A DNA stretch of 64,000 nt from assembly GCA_036403815.1 (NCBI GenBank), contig DASWQH010000055.1, forward strand, positions 1-64,000, given 5' to 3'. The stretch comes from JACVRN01 sp036403815 (lineage in GTDB: Bacteria > Acidobacteriota > Blastocatellia > Pyrinomonadales > Pyrinomonadaceae). Below the pieces are notes generated by a model. It was not told the DNA's origin. It did no database searches and was given only the letters and a program-made list of their open reading frames with translations. Each line of letters opens with the position of its first letter. Position 1 is the first letter of the stretch. Shown one piece after another: positions 15,620-24,672 of the stretch. Made by a program: the position numbers and the translations under genes.

Positions 15620-18511
15620 TCAAGCGGCAGTGAGTAACTGGCGAAGCACATAAGGCAAGATGCCGCCGTGCTGGTAGTAGTCAATCTCAATCGGCGTATC
15701 AATGCGAAGGGTGACGGGCACTTCTTCGGTTGAGCCGTCTTTGCGGTTGATGACGAGCGTCACGTCCTGGCGCGGGCGTATGCCCTTCCCTTCAAGGCCG
15801 ACGATGTCGTAGACCTCCGAGCCGTCCAGGTTAAGCGTCTGCGCGTTCACACCCTCTTTGAATTGAAGCGGCAGGACGCCCATGCCGACCAGATTGTTAC
15901 GGTGTATGCGCTCGAAGCTCTGCGCGATGACAGCTTTCACGCCAAGCAGAAGAGTTCCCTTCGCCGCCCAGTCGCGTGAGCTTCCCGTTCCGTACTCCTG
16001 CCCTGCGAGGACTACGAGCGGGACGCCCGCAGCCTGATAAGTCACTGATGCATCGTAGATGCTCATCTGCTGTTCAATGGGCTGCAAGACCGTGACGCCG
16101 CCTTCCACACCCGGCACCATTTGGTTCTTGATGCGTACGTTGGCAAAAGTGCCGCGCACCATCACCTGATGATTGCCGCGCCGCGAGCCGTAGGAGTTAA
16201 AGTCTTCGACGGCCACACCGCGCAGTTGCAGGTAGACGCCCGCAGGAGACGTGGGCTTGATAGCTCCGGCAGGGCTGATGTGATCGGTGGTCACGGAGTC
16301 GCCGAAGATAGCGAGCGGGCGCGCACCGCGCACATCGCAAATCTGCCCCGGCTCCATGCTGAATTTTTCAAAGTACGGCGGCTCTTGAATGTAAGTGGAT
16401 TGCGAATCCCAGTCGTAGACGAGACCGGTCGTCGCCGGAATCTCGTTCCAGAGCGGGTTCTGTTCTGCGAAGTCGCTGTACAGACTGCGATAGGTTTCCG
16501 GATCGTAGGCCGCCTGTATACAGCCTTCAACCTCTGCGAGCGTAGGCCAGATGTCGCGCAGGAAAACATCATCGCCGTTGCGGTCTTTGCCAATCGGCTC
16601 GGTCGTCATGTCTATGTTGACGCGCCCGGCCAAAGCGAAGGCGACCACCAGCGGAGGACTCATCAAAAAGTTCGCCCTCACGTTCTGGTGAACGCGCGCC
16701 TCGAAGTTGCGATTGCCGGAAAGAACGCTCGCGGCGATGAGGTCGTTGCCCGTGATGACTTCCTCTATGCGTGGGTCTAGCGGCCCGGAGTTTCCGATAC
16801 AGGTCGTGCAGCCGTAGCCTACAAGGTTAAAGCCTATCATGTTCAGGTAAGGCTGAAGCCCTGTCTTTTCCAGATACTCTGTGACGACGCGTGAGCCGGG
16901 CGCAAGCGAGGTCTTAACGGATGGGTCTGGACTCAAGCCACGCTCGACAGCTTTTTTCGCAAGCAGTCCGGCGGCAATCATGACGCTCGGGTTTGAAGTG
17001 TTCGTGCATGAAGTGATAGCAGCGATGACTACGTCGCCGTGACCCAAGTCGTCAATTCTGTCCGGAAAATCTTCCGGCGAAATCTCTTCAACGCGGTCGG
17101 GCGTCGGACGATTGTTAATCATTTCGATTTCTGTGAGGGAGCTTGTATTCTTCTCACTCACATGGCCTGCACCTTCTGGCACAGACTCGGTTGCCTGTTC
17201 GCCGCCGCCCGTGAGCGGCTGCGCCTGCAAGACCGGAAGGATTCGGCTGTGACCGTTGCCGACCTCGAAGCGCTGGTTCAAATCCTCTACCGTCTTGCCG
17301 TAGCCGTTTTCGCTGACAGGCTTTTGAAAAAGGTCTAAGAACTTTTCTTTCAGCTCCGTCAGCTCTATGCGATCCTGCGGGCGCTTCGGCCCGGCCACGC
17401 TCGGCTCTATCTCCGCCAGGTCAAGCTCAAGCACGGTCGTGTAATCGCACTCGCCCTTGAGCGGGATGCCGAACATCCCCTGCGCCTTGAAATAACTGCG
17501 AACGGTTTCGATGTGCTCTTCCGTGCGACCCGTCGCGCGATAGTATTCGCAGGTCTTCTCGTCTACAGGGAAGAAGCCCATCGTCGCGCCGTATTCGGGA
17601 GCCATGTTGGCGATAGTCGCGCGGTCTGCTACGGGCAGGCTCGCAGCACCTTCTCCATGAAACTCCACAAACTTGCCGACGACCTTAGCCTTGCGCAGCA
17701 TCTCCGTCACGCGCAGCACTAGATCGGTCGCCGTCACGCCCTCGCGTAGCTTTCCGTTCAAACACACGCCGACGACATCCGGCGTCAGGATATAGACGGG
17801 CTGGCCTAGCATTCCTGCTTCGGCTTCGATGCCGCCGACTCCCCAGCCCACAACGCCGAGGCCGTTAATCATAGTCGTGTGTGAATCTGTGCCGACGAGC
17901 GTGTCAGGATAAAAGATGCCTTCCTTCTCCATCACGCCCTGTGCCAGAAATTCCAGGTTCACCTGATGAACGATGCCTATATCCGGCGGCACAACCTGAA
18001 AGCCGTTGAAGGCTTGCGTGCCCCACTTCAGGAACTGGTAGCGCGAATTGTTTCGCTTGAACTCCATCTCCATGTTCTTGCGAAAGGCGTCCGGCGTCGA
18101 AGAGAAGTCAACCTGCACGGAATGATCAATCACCAGATCGACCGGCACGAGCGGTTCTATAAGCTGCGACTCGCGCCCCATACGGGCTACAGCCGAGCGC
18201 ATTGCGGCCAGGTCAACCAGCAGCGGCACGCCTGTAAAATCCTGCAAGAGGACGCGCGCCACTACGAACGGAATCTCTTCGGTGCGCTCCGATTCGGCGC
18301 GCCAGTTGGCAAGCGCCCGGACGTTCCCTTCCGTGACCTTCTTGCTGTCAAAATTGCGCAGCACGGATTCCAGCACGATGCGTATGCTTATGGGCAGGCG
18401 CGAGATGGGGCCAATGCCAGCGCGCTCAAGCTGCGGCAAAGAATAAAATTGCGCAGGGCGCTCGCCCCCCGCGTGAAAGCTCTCAAGCGTATGGAAAAGA
18501 TTATGCGACAT
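15620..18511 (-). CDS. acnA: Aconitate hydratase (AcnA-type)
   Basis: 963 residues. TCA-cycle isomerisation of citrate to isocitrate through cis-aconitate; cytoplasmic [4Fe-4S] enzyme. The cluster ligands are in SCTNTSNP (Cys near 501) and GCTTCIGNSGPL. The DSHTTMINGLG and YGTGSSRDWAAKG motifs are intact. It is longer than the usual about 890-910 residues: a polar, low-complexity insertion of roughly 60 residues precedes GDVVIAAITSCTN. Such a surface linker should not disturb the active site. Confidence 0.97.
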   Translation of the reverse strand: MSHNLFHTLESFHAGGERPAQFYSLPQLERAGIGPISRLPISIRIVLESVLRNFDSKKVTEGNVRALANWRAESERTEEIPFVVARVLLQDFTGVPLLVDLAAMRSAVARMGRESQLIEPLVPVDLVIDHSVQVDFSSTPDAFRKNMEMEFKRNNSRYQFLKWGTQAFNGFQVVPPDIGIVHQVNLEFLAQGVMEKEGIFYPDTLVGTDSHTTMINGLGVVGWGVGGIEAEAGMLGQPVYILTPDVVGVCLNGKLREGVTATDLVLRVTEMLRKAKVVGKFVEFHGEGAASLPVADRATIANMAPEYGATMGFFPVDEKTCEYYRATGRTEEHIETVRSYFKAQGMFGIPLKGECDYTTVLELDLAEIEPSVAGPKRPQDRIELTELKEKFLDLFQKPVSENGYGKTVEDLNQRFEVGNGHSRILPVLQAQPLTGGGEQATESVPEGAGHVSEKNTSSLTEIEMINNRPTPDRVEEISPEDFPDRIDDLGHGDVVIAAITSCTNTSNPSVMIAAGLLAKKAVERGLSPDPSVKTSLAPGSRVVTEYLEKTGLQPYLNMIGFNLVGYGCTTCIGNSGPLDPRIEEVITGNDLIAASVLSGNRNFEARVHQNVRANFLMSPPLVVAFALAGRVNIDMTTEPIGKDRNGDDVFLRDIWPTLAEVEGCIQAAYDPETYRSLYSDFAEQNPLWNEIPATTGLVYDWDSQSTYIQEPPYFEKFSMEPGQICDVRGARPLAIFGDSVTTDHISPAGAIKPTSPAGVYLQLRGVAVEDFNSYGSRRGNHQVMVRGTFANVRIKNQMVPGVEGGVTVLQPIEQQMSIYDASVTYQAAGVPLVVLAGQEYGTGSSRDWAAKGTLLLGVKAVIAQSFERIHRNNLVGMGVLPLQFKEGVNAQTLNLDGSEVYDIVGLEGKGIRPRQDVTLVINRKDGSTEEVPVTLRIDTPIEIDYYQHGGILPYVLRQLLTAA

Positions 18512-18733
18512 AAGATTTCAAGGCAGTCGTATGAGATGAACGCGTGCGCTCTTTATCTGTCAAAGAGATCGCACAGTTGAGTCCAAACTAAAGTATTCTA
18601 TCTTGTGCAAACATCAAGTGTAAGTTCCGCCTTGCTCTTTCGTCAAGCAAGACAAAGAGGAGGCTTTTGCAACCGCTTTGTCACAACCCTCGCTGCCCAA
18701 CCTTCCAGCCATTTGTGTTATAGTCCTAAGCAC

Positions 18734-18833
18734 AGTCTAGAGAGTCTGGAGAGTCCTGAGAGTCTAGAGAGTCAACTAGATGACTTTCTTTTCACTCTCA
18801 GGACTCTCCAGACTCTCCAGACTCTCTAGACTC
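18734..18833. repeat. Long hairpin of GAGAGTCT units
   Basis: The left arm (18734-18774) and right arm (about 18794-18833) are largely complementary and consist of tandem AGAGTCT/GGAGTCT-like units. It lies between the divergent acnA and DUF6335 genes and ends only a few bases before the latter's ribosome-binding site (GGAGA at 18840-18844). It cannot be a terminator for either neighbour. Confidence 0.85.
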
Positions 18834-18850
18834 TATTTTGGAGAATTGTG

Positions 18851-19249
18851 ATGCCGAAGAAGCAGCCGGAAGATTTCGAATATTTGAGCAACAATCCAGA
18901 CTTCGTGCCCGACCCGGACATCGAAGAATTCATGGAGGAAGAGATTGCCCGCGCGCCGAAAGACCCTGAACTGCTGGCACAACGCCTGCGCAACAACACC
19001 GCGTCGAGTCCAGCGGACGCGGGCGGCGACCCCGATGCATCCTGGGAGGATGTCAACGACAGCGGCACAGAATCCGTATCAGGCGATAACCCTACGCCCG
19101 ACCAGTCGCTCGTCGAAGAGAATGCACGCGCTATCGGCGTCACCTTCGAAGATAACGAAGAGCTTGATATTATAGACAAGATTGACCGCCGAGACCGCGA
19201 CCGCTTCGAACTCGACGAACGCTCGAAAGCCAGCGACGACTCGATATAA
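18851..19249 (+). CDS. DUF6335 family acidic protein
   Basis: 132 residues, strongly acidic. The central motif AGGDPDASWEDVNDSGTES followed by NPTPDQS and the ENARAIGV helix matches my memory of DUF6335, known mostly from cyanobacteria and Acidobacteriota-like genomes, with no assigned function. ATG at 18851, or GTG one codon upstream, with GGAGA just ahead. No signal peptide or membrane helix. Family assignment is from pattern memory and moderately sure. Confidence 0.65.
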   Translation: MPKKQPEDFEYLSNNPDFVPDPDIEEFMEEEIARAPKDPELLAQRLRNNTASSPADAGGDPDASWEDVNDSGTESVSGDNPTPDQSLVEENARAIGVTFEDNEELDIIDKIDRRDRDRFELDERSKASDDSI

Positions 19250-19250
19250 A

Positions 19251-19334
19251 AGTAAGCAGTGAGCGGTGAGCAGTAAGCAGTCGAACGAGGCAAACGGTCT
19301 TTCGTCTCGACTGCTTACCGCTCACTGCTCACTT
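19251..19334. repeat. Hairpin of GCAGTAA/GCAGTGA units
   Basis: Complementary arms at about 19251-19290 and 19306-19334, composed of AGTAAGCAGTGAGC-like units. It lies between convergent genes, and the TGA stop of the cyclophilin gene (19329-19331) is inside the right arm. The same unit family recurs at 24597-24668 and 29490-29506. Confidence 0.85.
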
Positions 19335-20072
19335 GTTCCTGGGTTGGAGCGTGATGCTCTTGATGACTATCGGGTCGGCGGGGCGCTCGGTTCCTTCTGC
19401 GGTCGGCGCGCTCATAATGATTTCCGCGTTGTTGAGTCCTTCTATTACTTTCCCGAACACAGTATATCGCTTATCGAATGCCGGTTGACGCTTGAGCGTG
19501 ATGTAGAACTGGCAGTTGGCCGTGTCGTATGCCTGCTCTTCGGTCATAGCCGGGGGGCTTGCTCCTTTGCGCGCGGCTCCGACTGTCCCGCGCTCGTAGG
19601 GAATGTCGCTGAACTCGCCGGGCACGTTCGGATAGGGCGAATCGCCCGCGCCTTCGTTGCCCGGAATGTTATCTTTCGAGAACGGGTCGCCGCCCTGTAT
19701 GATTCCCAGCTCAGGGTCTATGCGATGAAAGGTCGTGCCGTTGTAGAAGCCCTCTTTGATAAGCTGCTTGAAGCGCGCGACCATCTGCGGGGCAACGTTC
19801 GGGTAAAGCTCTATGACGATGCGACCGTAGCCGGGATTCTGCATCTCAAGGACGGCGACCTCCGCGTCCGGTTCCGGCTTGACTCCCTTCTTGAGATTAG
19901 GCGGGTCTTTTCCCAAATCTTCAGCCGTGTCGAAATCTTTCGAGTTCGAGTTACTGCTGCCGCCTTTACATGCTGCGCCGCAAAGCGCCAGCACAAAACA
20001 TAAAATGAAGACTATCCATAACGCGCCTCTGTTCCCGCTCAAGCGCGCATAACGCGCCTCTTCTCTTTTCAC
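19329..20072 (-). CDS. Cyclophilin-type peptidyl-prolyl isomerase lipoprotein
   Basis: 247 residues. The signal peptide ends at a lipobox with C35 (LCGAAC), so the enzyme is probably lipid-anchored in the periplasm. The cyclophilin domain begins at about 70: GRIVIELYPNVAP, FYNGTTFHRIDPELGIIQGGDP (the FHR and QGGDP catalytic motifs), and FYITLKRQPAFDKRYTVFGKV. It accelerates proline isomerisation during folding of exported proteins. Downstream of dtd on the same strand, about 28 bp apart. Confidence 0.9.
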   Translation of the reverse strand: MKREEARYARLSGNRGALWIVFILCFVLALCGAACKGGSSNSNSKDFDTAEDLGKDPPNLKKGVKPEPDAEVAVLEMQNPGYGRIVIELYPNVAPQMVARFKQLIKEGFYNGTTFHRIDPELGIIQGGDPFSKDNIPGNEGAGDSPYPNVPGEFSDIPYERGTVGAARKGASPPAMTEEQAYDTANCQFYITLKRQPAFDKRYTVFGKVIEGLNNAEIIMSAPTAEGTERPADPIVIKSITLQPRNK

Positions 20073-20100
20073 TAAAGGTTCGCCTCCAAAGCTTTTTCGC

Positions 20101-20550
20101 TCAGAATAATTTTCGACTATCGAGTAGAATCGTCACTGGCCCGTCGTTGACAAGCTCGACTTCCATCATACGACGAAAACTCCCTGTCGCCACATGCGGA
20201 ATGCTCCTTCGAGCCTCACGGACGAAAAACTCGTAGAGCGGTTCTGCCAGTTTAGGCTCCGCCGCTTCAATCCAACTCGGACGCCGACCGCGCCGCACAT
20301 CGCCATACAAAGTGAACTGCGAGACGACGAGCAGCGCGCCACCAGTTTCCAGCACAGACAAATTCATACGCCCCTCGTCGTCTTCAAAAACGCGCAGGTT
20401 GATGACCTTTTCGACCAGATAGGTGGCGTCCTGTTCCGTATCATCCTGTGCTATGCCCAGAAGCACGACCAGCCCCCGCTCAATCTCGCCGACCGTTTCT
20501 CCTTCCACACGCACAAAGGCACGCGTCACGCGCTGCAACACGGCTCGCAT
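20101..20550 (-). CDS. dtd: D-aminoacyl-tRNA deacylase
   Basis: 149 residues, the usual length. It hydrolyses D-aminoacyl (and glycyl) tRNA to prevent misincorporation. Both active-site signatures are intact: SQFTLYGD (77-84) and NDGPVT (135-140), the latter carrying the Gly-cisPro element. Cytoplasmic homodimer in known members. First residues MRAVLQRV are typical. It lies in a - strand run with DUF4337 upstream (30 bp) and the cyclophilin downstream. Confidence 0.96.
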   Translation of the reverse strand: MRAVLQRVTRAFVRVEGETVGEIERGLVVLLGIAQDDTEQDATYLVEKVINLRVFEDDEGRMNLSVLETGGALLVVSQFTLYGDVRRGRRPSWIEAAEPKLAEPLYEFFVREARRSIPHVATGSFRRMMEVELVNDGPVTILLDSRKLF

Positions 20551-20579
20551 CTTTTTAAGCTCCCGCTCGTCCTACAACC

Positions 20580-21200
20580 TTAAAACGGCAGGTTGAAGAA
20601 GAGAAAATAGCCGTTAAGCATCAACACGAAGGCCAGCGCGCCCGCGACCAGAGCGACATAAAGAATCTTTCTGGATGTGGCAAGGATTGCGACCGAGGCT
20701 AACACGATGGCGATTTGAAAGAGCGCCTCGGAGAAATCAAAATTAGGGTCTTGCTTCATGGCTTGGTCTCGTTGCGCCGTCAGTGCCTTGGCTTTCTCCG
20801 ACAACTGCTGCTTGCCCTCGCCCTTGTCAGGCTCGCTCTCGTAACGTGCGGCGGTCGCCCTGTACTCGGCAATCTTTTTCTCTACAGCCTGTCGCTGTTC
20901 GGGACTCAAGTTCTGCGACATCAACAACTGTTGTTCGAGCGCGTCCGCCGCCAGCTCCGTATCGGTCTTGCGTATAGTCTTGGCCTGATAGAAAGCCCAG
21001 GTGTCGCTCGCCTGTATGTTGTAGTTCATGATGTCTTCGGCAGCATTCCCGCCGCCCAGACTCGTAATCGCCAGCAGCATCGCCATCACGGCGATGAAAA
21101 GCGCAGTCCGGGAACGAAACTTCTCGTTGGCGTTCTTTTCTCCGCTCTCATCATTTTCGTTCAGCTCAAGAATCTGCTCCGCAGCATCGCTAGCTTCCAT
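20580..21200 (-). CDS. DUF4337 family membrane protein
   Basis: 206 residues. An acidic N-terminus precedes a first transmembrane helix (about 32-48, ALFIAVMAMLLAITSLGG). A central helical, charged region with NYNIQASDTWAFYQAKTIR, the hallmark of DUF4337, follows, then two C-terminal helices (ALFQIAIVLASVAILATS and LYVALVAGALAFVLML). Function unknown. Same strand as dtd, so possibly co-transcribed. Confidence 0.8.
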   Translation of the reverse strand: MEASDAAEQILELNENDESGEKNANEKFRSRTALFIAVMAMLLAITSLGGGNAAEDIMNYNIQASDTWAFYQAKTIRKTDTELAADALEQQLLMSQNLSPEQRQAVEKKIAEYRATAARYESEPDKGEGKQQLSEKAKALTAQRDQAMKQDPNFDFSEALFQIAIVLASVAILATSRKILYVALVAGALAFVLMLNGYFLFFNLPF

Positions 21201-21242
21201 CAGTTATCCTCTCAGGTTTAGTTTCAGATTTAAACTACTCTG

Positions 21243-22280
21243 CTAAAGGGCAAACCTATAAATGATTAGCCCTGTGAAAGTGACGTGCTGTCCCGAAAGA
21301 ATCGTCGGGGTAAAGCGCGCTTTATATGCCGCGTCCGTAGCGGCTCTGACCAGAAAGCCGTTGCCCCCGCACAAACTCTCGGCTCTGACTACTGTGCCGC
21401 TCTCGTCAACCGTAACCTTGACGACGACGATTCCCTTTGCGCGCGTCAATTGAGCCTCTGTCGGATACGTTGGCTTTGGCAGACTGAGTGCTTTCCCGTT
21501 TATTACCTCGACCGGCGCTTCGGGGTTATTCGATTTATAGAGCGCCCGCCGCTCCGCATTAAAGTCTTTCAATTTATCCATCCGGTCGCTCAGATAAAAG
21601 ATGCACCGGTAGCGCTCAACGGTTCGTATAAGCTTCGGATCATTTGCCGCCAGTTTTTTGTCTCTGATGTCGAGCGCGCGCCTGTAAAACGGCTCCGCTT
21701 TTTGATAGCTGTCGGTGAAACGATAAAACTCCGCCAGATTATAAGCGGCCTGCGCGGTTTGCTCGCTATCGCGGCCTGAGATTTTTTCGTTGATGGACAG
21801 CGACCGCTTGTAAGAATTTTCCGAGCCGACGAAATCGCCAACCATGTAACGCAGATAAGCTATCTTGTCCAGCAACACTATATTGCTCGCATCATCAAGC
21901 CCGACCAGCTTTTCGTTGTTCTTCAGCACGCGCTCATAAAGCGGGAGTGAGGCTCTATAGAAACTCTTGGACAGATTTATCTCGGCCAGATTGATCAGAG
22001 CTTCGATTACCAACTGGTCATCTTTGCCGAGCGCCTTTTCACGTATCTGAAGCACGCGCTTTGCCAGCACCAGCGCCTCATCAATCTTTCCCTCTTTAAA
22101 TAACTGGACAGCTTTTTGATTAAGCTGTCTGGACTCTTCCAGCTCAGCCTCCTGCCGGTTTGCCTGCGCTGGCCGAGGGAGCGAATTGGCTGCATCTTGC
22201 CTCGCTGTCTTTACGCTCTGCGTGCCTGTGCCCTGTAACAGAAGCAGACTGGTGAAGAAGGCGAGGAACAGTCTAATCAT
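21243..22280 (-). CDS. TPR protein with C-terminal TonB-like domain
   Basis: 345 residues. Signal peptide at the N-terminus (MIRLFLAFFTSLLLLQG). Several tetratricopeptide repeats cover about 45-235 (for example EALVLAKRVLQIREKALG and AYNLAEFYRFTDSYQKAEPFYRRALDIR). The last about 85 residues (PTYPTEAQLTRAKGIVVVKVTVDESGTVV) form a TonB_C domain. This architecture is common in Acidobacteriota. Probably periplasmic and involved in envelope interactions; no exbBD neighbour is present to support energy transduction. Confidence 0.8.
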   Translation of the reverse strand: MIRLFLAFFTSLLLLQGTGTQSVKTARQDAANSLPRPAQANRQEAELEESRQLNQKAVQLFKEGKIDEALVLAKRVLQIREKALGKDDQLVIEALINLAEINLSKSFYRASLPLYERVLKNNEKLVGLDDASNIVLLDKIAYLRYMVGDFVGSENSYKRSLSINEKISGRDSEQTAQAAYNLAEFYRFTDSYQKAEPFYRRALDIRDKKLAANDPKLIRTVERYRCIFYLSDRMDKLKDFNAERRALYKSNNPEAPVEVINGKALSLPKPTYPTEAQLTRAKGIVVVKVTVDESGTVVRAESLCGGNGFLVRAATDAAYKARFTPTILSGQHVTFTGLIIYRFAL

Positions 22281-22295
22281 TCTCTTCTCTCCCTG

Positions 22296-23015
22296 TTACT
22301 TCTTCGGCGGTCGGCTGGGGCGAATCTCAACGCGGCTCGGCAGGCTGCGCTCGTCGTGATGCAGAAGGTCTAGACAGACGCGAGCGATGTCCGCGGGCTG
22401 CAACTGCCAGCTCTTTGCATCAGACGGCTCATCTCCGCCGAACTCCGTGTTGACGGAGCCGGGCATGATGTAGCTTACCTTTATGCCGTCATGTCTGACC
22501 TCCTGCATCAGGGCTTCGCTGAAGCCGTTGAGGCCGAATTTAGAGGCGTTGTAAGCCGCCATACGCGGATGAGGATTCGCACTGGCAAGCGAAGAAATGT
22601 TGATGATATAACCGCCGCCCCGCTTCTTCATGAGTGGTATAGCCTCATGGCAACAATAGAAAACGCCGAAGAGATTCGTTTCCAGCACGGCGCGAAAATC
22701 TTCCGGCGAGATTTCTTCGACCGCAGCGAAGATACCAATCCCTGCGTTGTTGACTAAAACATCAAGCCCGCCGAATTCCGAGACCGCGTGCTCCATGAGC
22801 GCAGAGACCTGTTCATAATCCCGCACATCGCAGACAGCGCCCGCCACCAAGCCTTCGCCCTGCTCGCTCAACTCACTAACAGCCTGCTCAATCTCCTCCT
22901 CATGTCGCGCGCTGATGCAGACATTCAAGCCTTCCCTCACAAGCGCTTCGGCAATCCCACGCCCGATGCCCTTCGTCCCCCCCGTCACAATCGCCGCCTT
23001 GCCATTAAGTTTCAT
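22296..23015 (-). CDS. Short-chain dehydrogenase/reductase
   Basis: 239 residues from the ATG at 23015, preceded by GGGGGAGA; the longer frame to 23117 runs through a hairpin repeat and is unlikely. Classical SDR: TGGTKGIGRG cofactor loop, NNAG, the catalytic Ser region INISSLAS, and YNASK with the catalytic Tyr/Lys. NAD(P)-dependent oxidoreductase of unknown substrate. Sits 15 bp upstream of the TPR gene on the same strand. Confidence 0.9.
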   Translation of the reverse strand: MKLNGKAAIVTGGTKGIGRGIAEALVREGLNVCISARHEEEIEQAVSELSEQGEGLVAGAVCDVRDYEQVSALMEHAVSEFGGLDVLVNNAGIGIFAAVEEISPEDFRAVLETNLFGVFYCCHEAIPLMKKRGGGYIINISSLASANPHPRMAAYNASKFGLNGFSEALMQEVRHDGIKVSYIMPGSVNTEFGGDEPSDAKSWQLQPADIARVCLDLLHHDERSLPSRVEIRPSRPPKK

Positions 23016-23032
23016 ATCTCCCCCGAGAGAGG

Positions 23033-23119
23033 GTATCAGGTGACAGGTGCCGGGTGCCGGTAAAAGAAAGACCGCTTGATTTTCTTTTACCGGCACCCGG
23101 CACCCGATACCCGTCACCC
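23033..23119. repeat. Hairpin with CCGGGTGCCGG units
   Basis: The arm at 23033-23069 pairs with 23081-23119, with GGTGCCGG/GGTGACA units and a complementary TAAAAGAAA stretch at the loop side. It lies between gatB and the SDR gene. The TGA stop of gatB (23114-23116) is inside the outer arm. Confidence 0.85.
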
Positions 23120-24589
23120 GCTCAGTTTCGCTTTGAGTCTTTCATTAGCTATCTTCGGATTGGCTTTGCCTTTTGAGGCTTTCATCACCTGGCCGACGAA
23201 GAAGCCGAAGAGCGCTTCTTTGCCTGCGCGATACTGTTCGAGTTGTTTAGGGCTGGCGGCAATCACTTCATCAACGATTGTATCAATCTCGCCCTCGTCG
23301 CTCACCTGCACAAGCCCACGCTCTTCAATGATACTGTTCGCGCCCTTGCCGGTCTTGAACATCTCTACCAACACGTCCTTAGCCTGCTTGCCGTTAATCT
23401 TTCCTTCTTCGACCGCGTGAAGAAGTCGGCCAAGCTCTTCGGGCGAAACGGGCGATTCTTCAGCAGAGAGATTGACAGCCTCAAGCTCGCGCAGGAGTTC
23501 AGACCTGACCCAGTTGGCCGCCGTGCGCGCGTTCGGAGAAGCCTGGACTGCGCGCTCATAGTAATCGGCGAGCGCCCGCTCAGAGGTCAGAAGCGAAGCA
23601 TCGCTGTGCGAAAGACCATACTCGCCTACAAAACGTCTGAGCCGCGCGCCGGGAAGCTCCGGCATAGTGGCTCGCACCGTTTCAATGAACTCCTGTGTGA
23701 CGACGAGCGGCGGAAGATCAGGCTCAGGAAAGTAGCGATAATCATGAGCCTCTTCTTTCGAGCGCATGACGCGCGTCTCCTGTGCGCGGTCGTCCCAAAG
23801 GCGCGTCTCCTGCGTCACATGCCCGCCGGATTCGATTAGATTAATCTGCCTTTCAATCTCGTACTCGATGGCGCGCTGCATGAAGCGTACGGAGTTCAGG
23901 TTCTTCAATTCCACTTTCGTGCCGAACTTTTCATCTCCTATGCGGCGGACTGAAACATTCGCCTCGCAGCGCAGGTTTCCCTTCTCCATGTCTGCGTCCG
24001 ATGCGCCGACCCACTGAAGCGCACGCCGCACGTAGTTGACGTAATCGTAGGCTTCCCATGAAGAACGAAAATCAGGCTCGGTAACGATTTCGGCGAGCGG
24101 CGTCCCGGCGCGATTCAGATCAATATAAGAATAGCGGTCAACGTCCGGCAGCCCTTCGTGAACATTCTTGCCCGCGTCCTCTTCAAGATGAAGACGCGTG
24201 ATGTTCACTCTAAAGGGTCGCCATTCTTTAGTATGCCCGCCTTCGTCGCGCTCGGCTGTCATAATCTCCAGCTCGCCCCGCTCGGAAAACGGCTGGTCGT
24301 ACTGCGAGATTTGATAGCCCTTGGGCAAGTCCGGGTAAAAATAGTTCTTGCGCGAAAAGATTGACCGCTCGTTAATCTGTAGGCCGAGCGCAAGAGCAGC
24401 ACGCGCGCCCAGTTCAATCACGCGCCGGTTCAAGACCGGAAGCGAGCCGGGCAAGCCCAGACACACGGGACACGTATTCGAGTTCGGCTCGTCACCGAAA
24501 CGAGTCGAACAGCCGCAGAAGATTTTCGATTCAGTGCTCAACTGCGCATGAATCTCTAAACCGATGATTGTCTCCCAACCGTTTCTCAT
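23114..24589 (-). CDS. gatB: Asp-tRNA(Asn)/Glu-tRNA(Gln) amidotransferase subunit B
   Basis: 491 residues from ATG 24589 (MRNGWETIIGLEIH); upstream codons in the longer frame come from a hairpin repeat. With GatA and GatC it transamidates misacylated Glu-tRNA(Gln) or Asp-tRNA(Asn). GLEIHAQL, the zinc-site region FCGCS with CPVCLGLPGSLPVLN, and the YQISQYDQP loop are intact, and the GatB/Yqey tail domain is present. No gatA or gatC lies in the window. The start lacks an obvious Shine-Dalgarno sequence; the hairpin arm ends about 8 bases from it. Confidence 0.96.
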   Translation of the reverse strand: MRNGWETIIGLEIHAQLSTESKIFCGCSTRFGDEPNSNTCPVCLGLPGSLPVLNRRVIELGARAALALGLQINERSIFSRKNYFYPDLPKGYQISQYDQPFSERGELEIMTAERDEGGHTKEWRPFRVNITRLHLEEDAGKNVHEGLPDVDRYSYIDLNRAGTPLAEIVTEPDFRSSWEAYDYVNYVRRALQWVGASDADMEKGNLRCEANVSVRRIGDEKFGTKVELKNLNSVRFMQRAIEYEIERQINLIESGGHVTQETRLWDDRAQETRVMRSKEEAHDYRYFPEPDLPPLVVTQEFIETVRATMPELPGARLRRFVGEYGLSHSDASLLTSERALADYYERAVQASPNARTAANWVRSELLRELEAVNLSAEESPVSPEELGRLLHAVEEGKINGKQAKDVLVEMFKTGKGANSIIEERGLVQVSDEGEIDTIVDEVIAASPKQLEQYRAGKEALFGFFVGQVMKASKGKANPKIANERLKAKLSG

Positions 24590-24596
24590 AATTTTG

Positions 24597-24668
24597 TAAG
24601 CAGTGAGCAGTAAGCAGTAAGCAGTAAACACAATCGCGCTTTTCGACTGCTTACTGCTTACCGCTCAC
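24597..24668. repeat. Hairpin of GCAGTAA units
   Basis: 24597-24629 (TAAGCAGTGAGCAGTAAGCA followed by more of the same) pairs with 24644-24668. Same unit family as 19251-19334. It ends 8 bp from the gatB start codon on one side and 5 bp from the next gene's stop on the other. Confidence 0.85.
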
Positions 24669-24672
24669 TTTT

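Noticed and set aside
18734..18833. Tandem units that could suggest a CRISPR array or VNTR
   Set aside because: Units are about 8 nt, have no spacers, and reverse orientation halfway to form a hairpin; no cas genes in the window.
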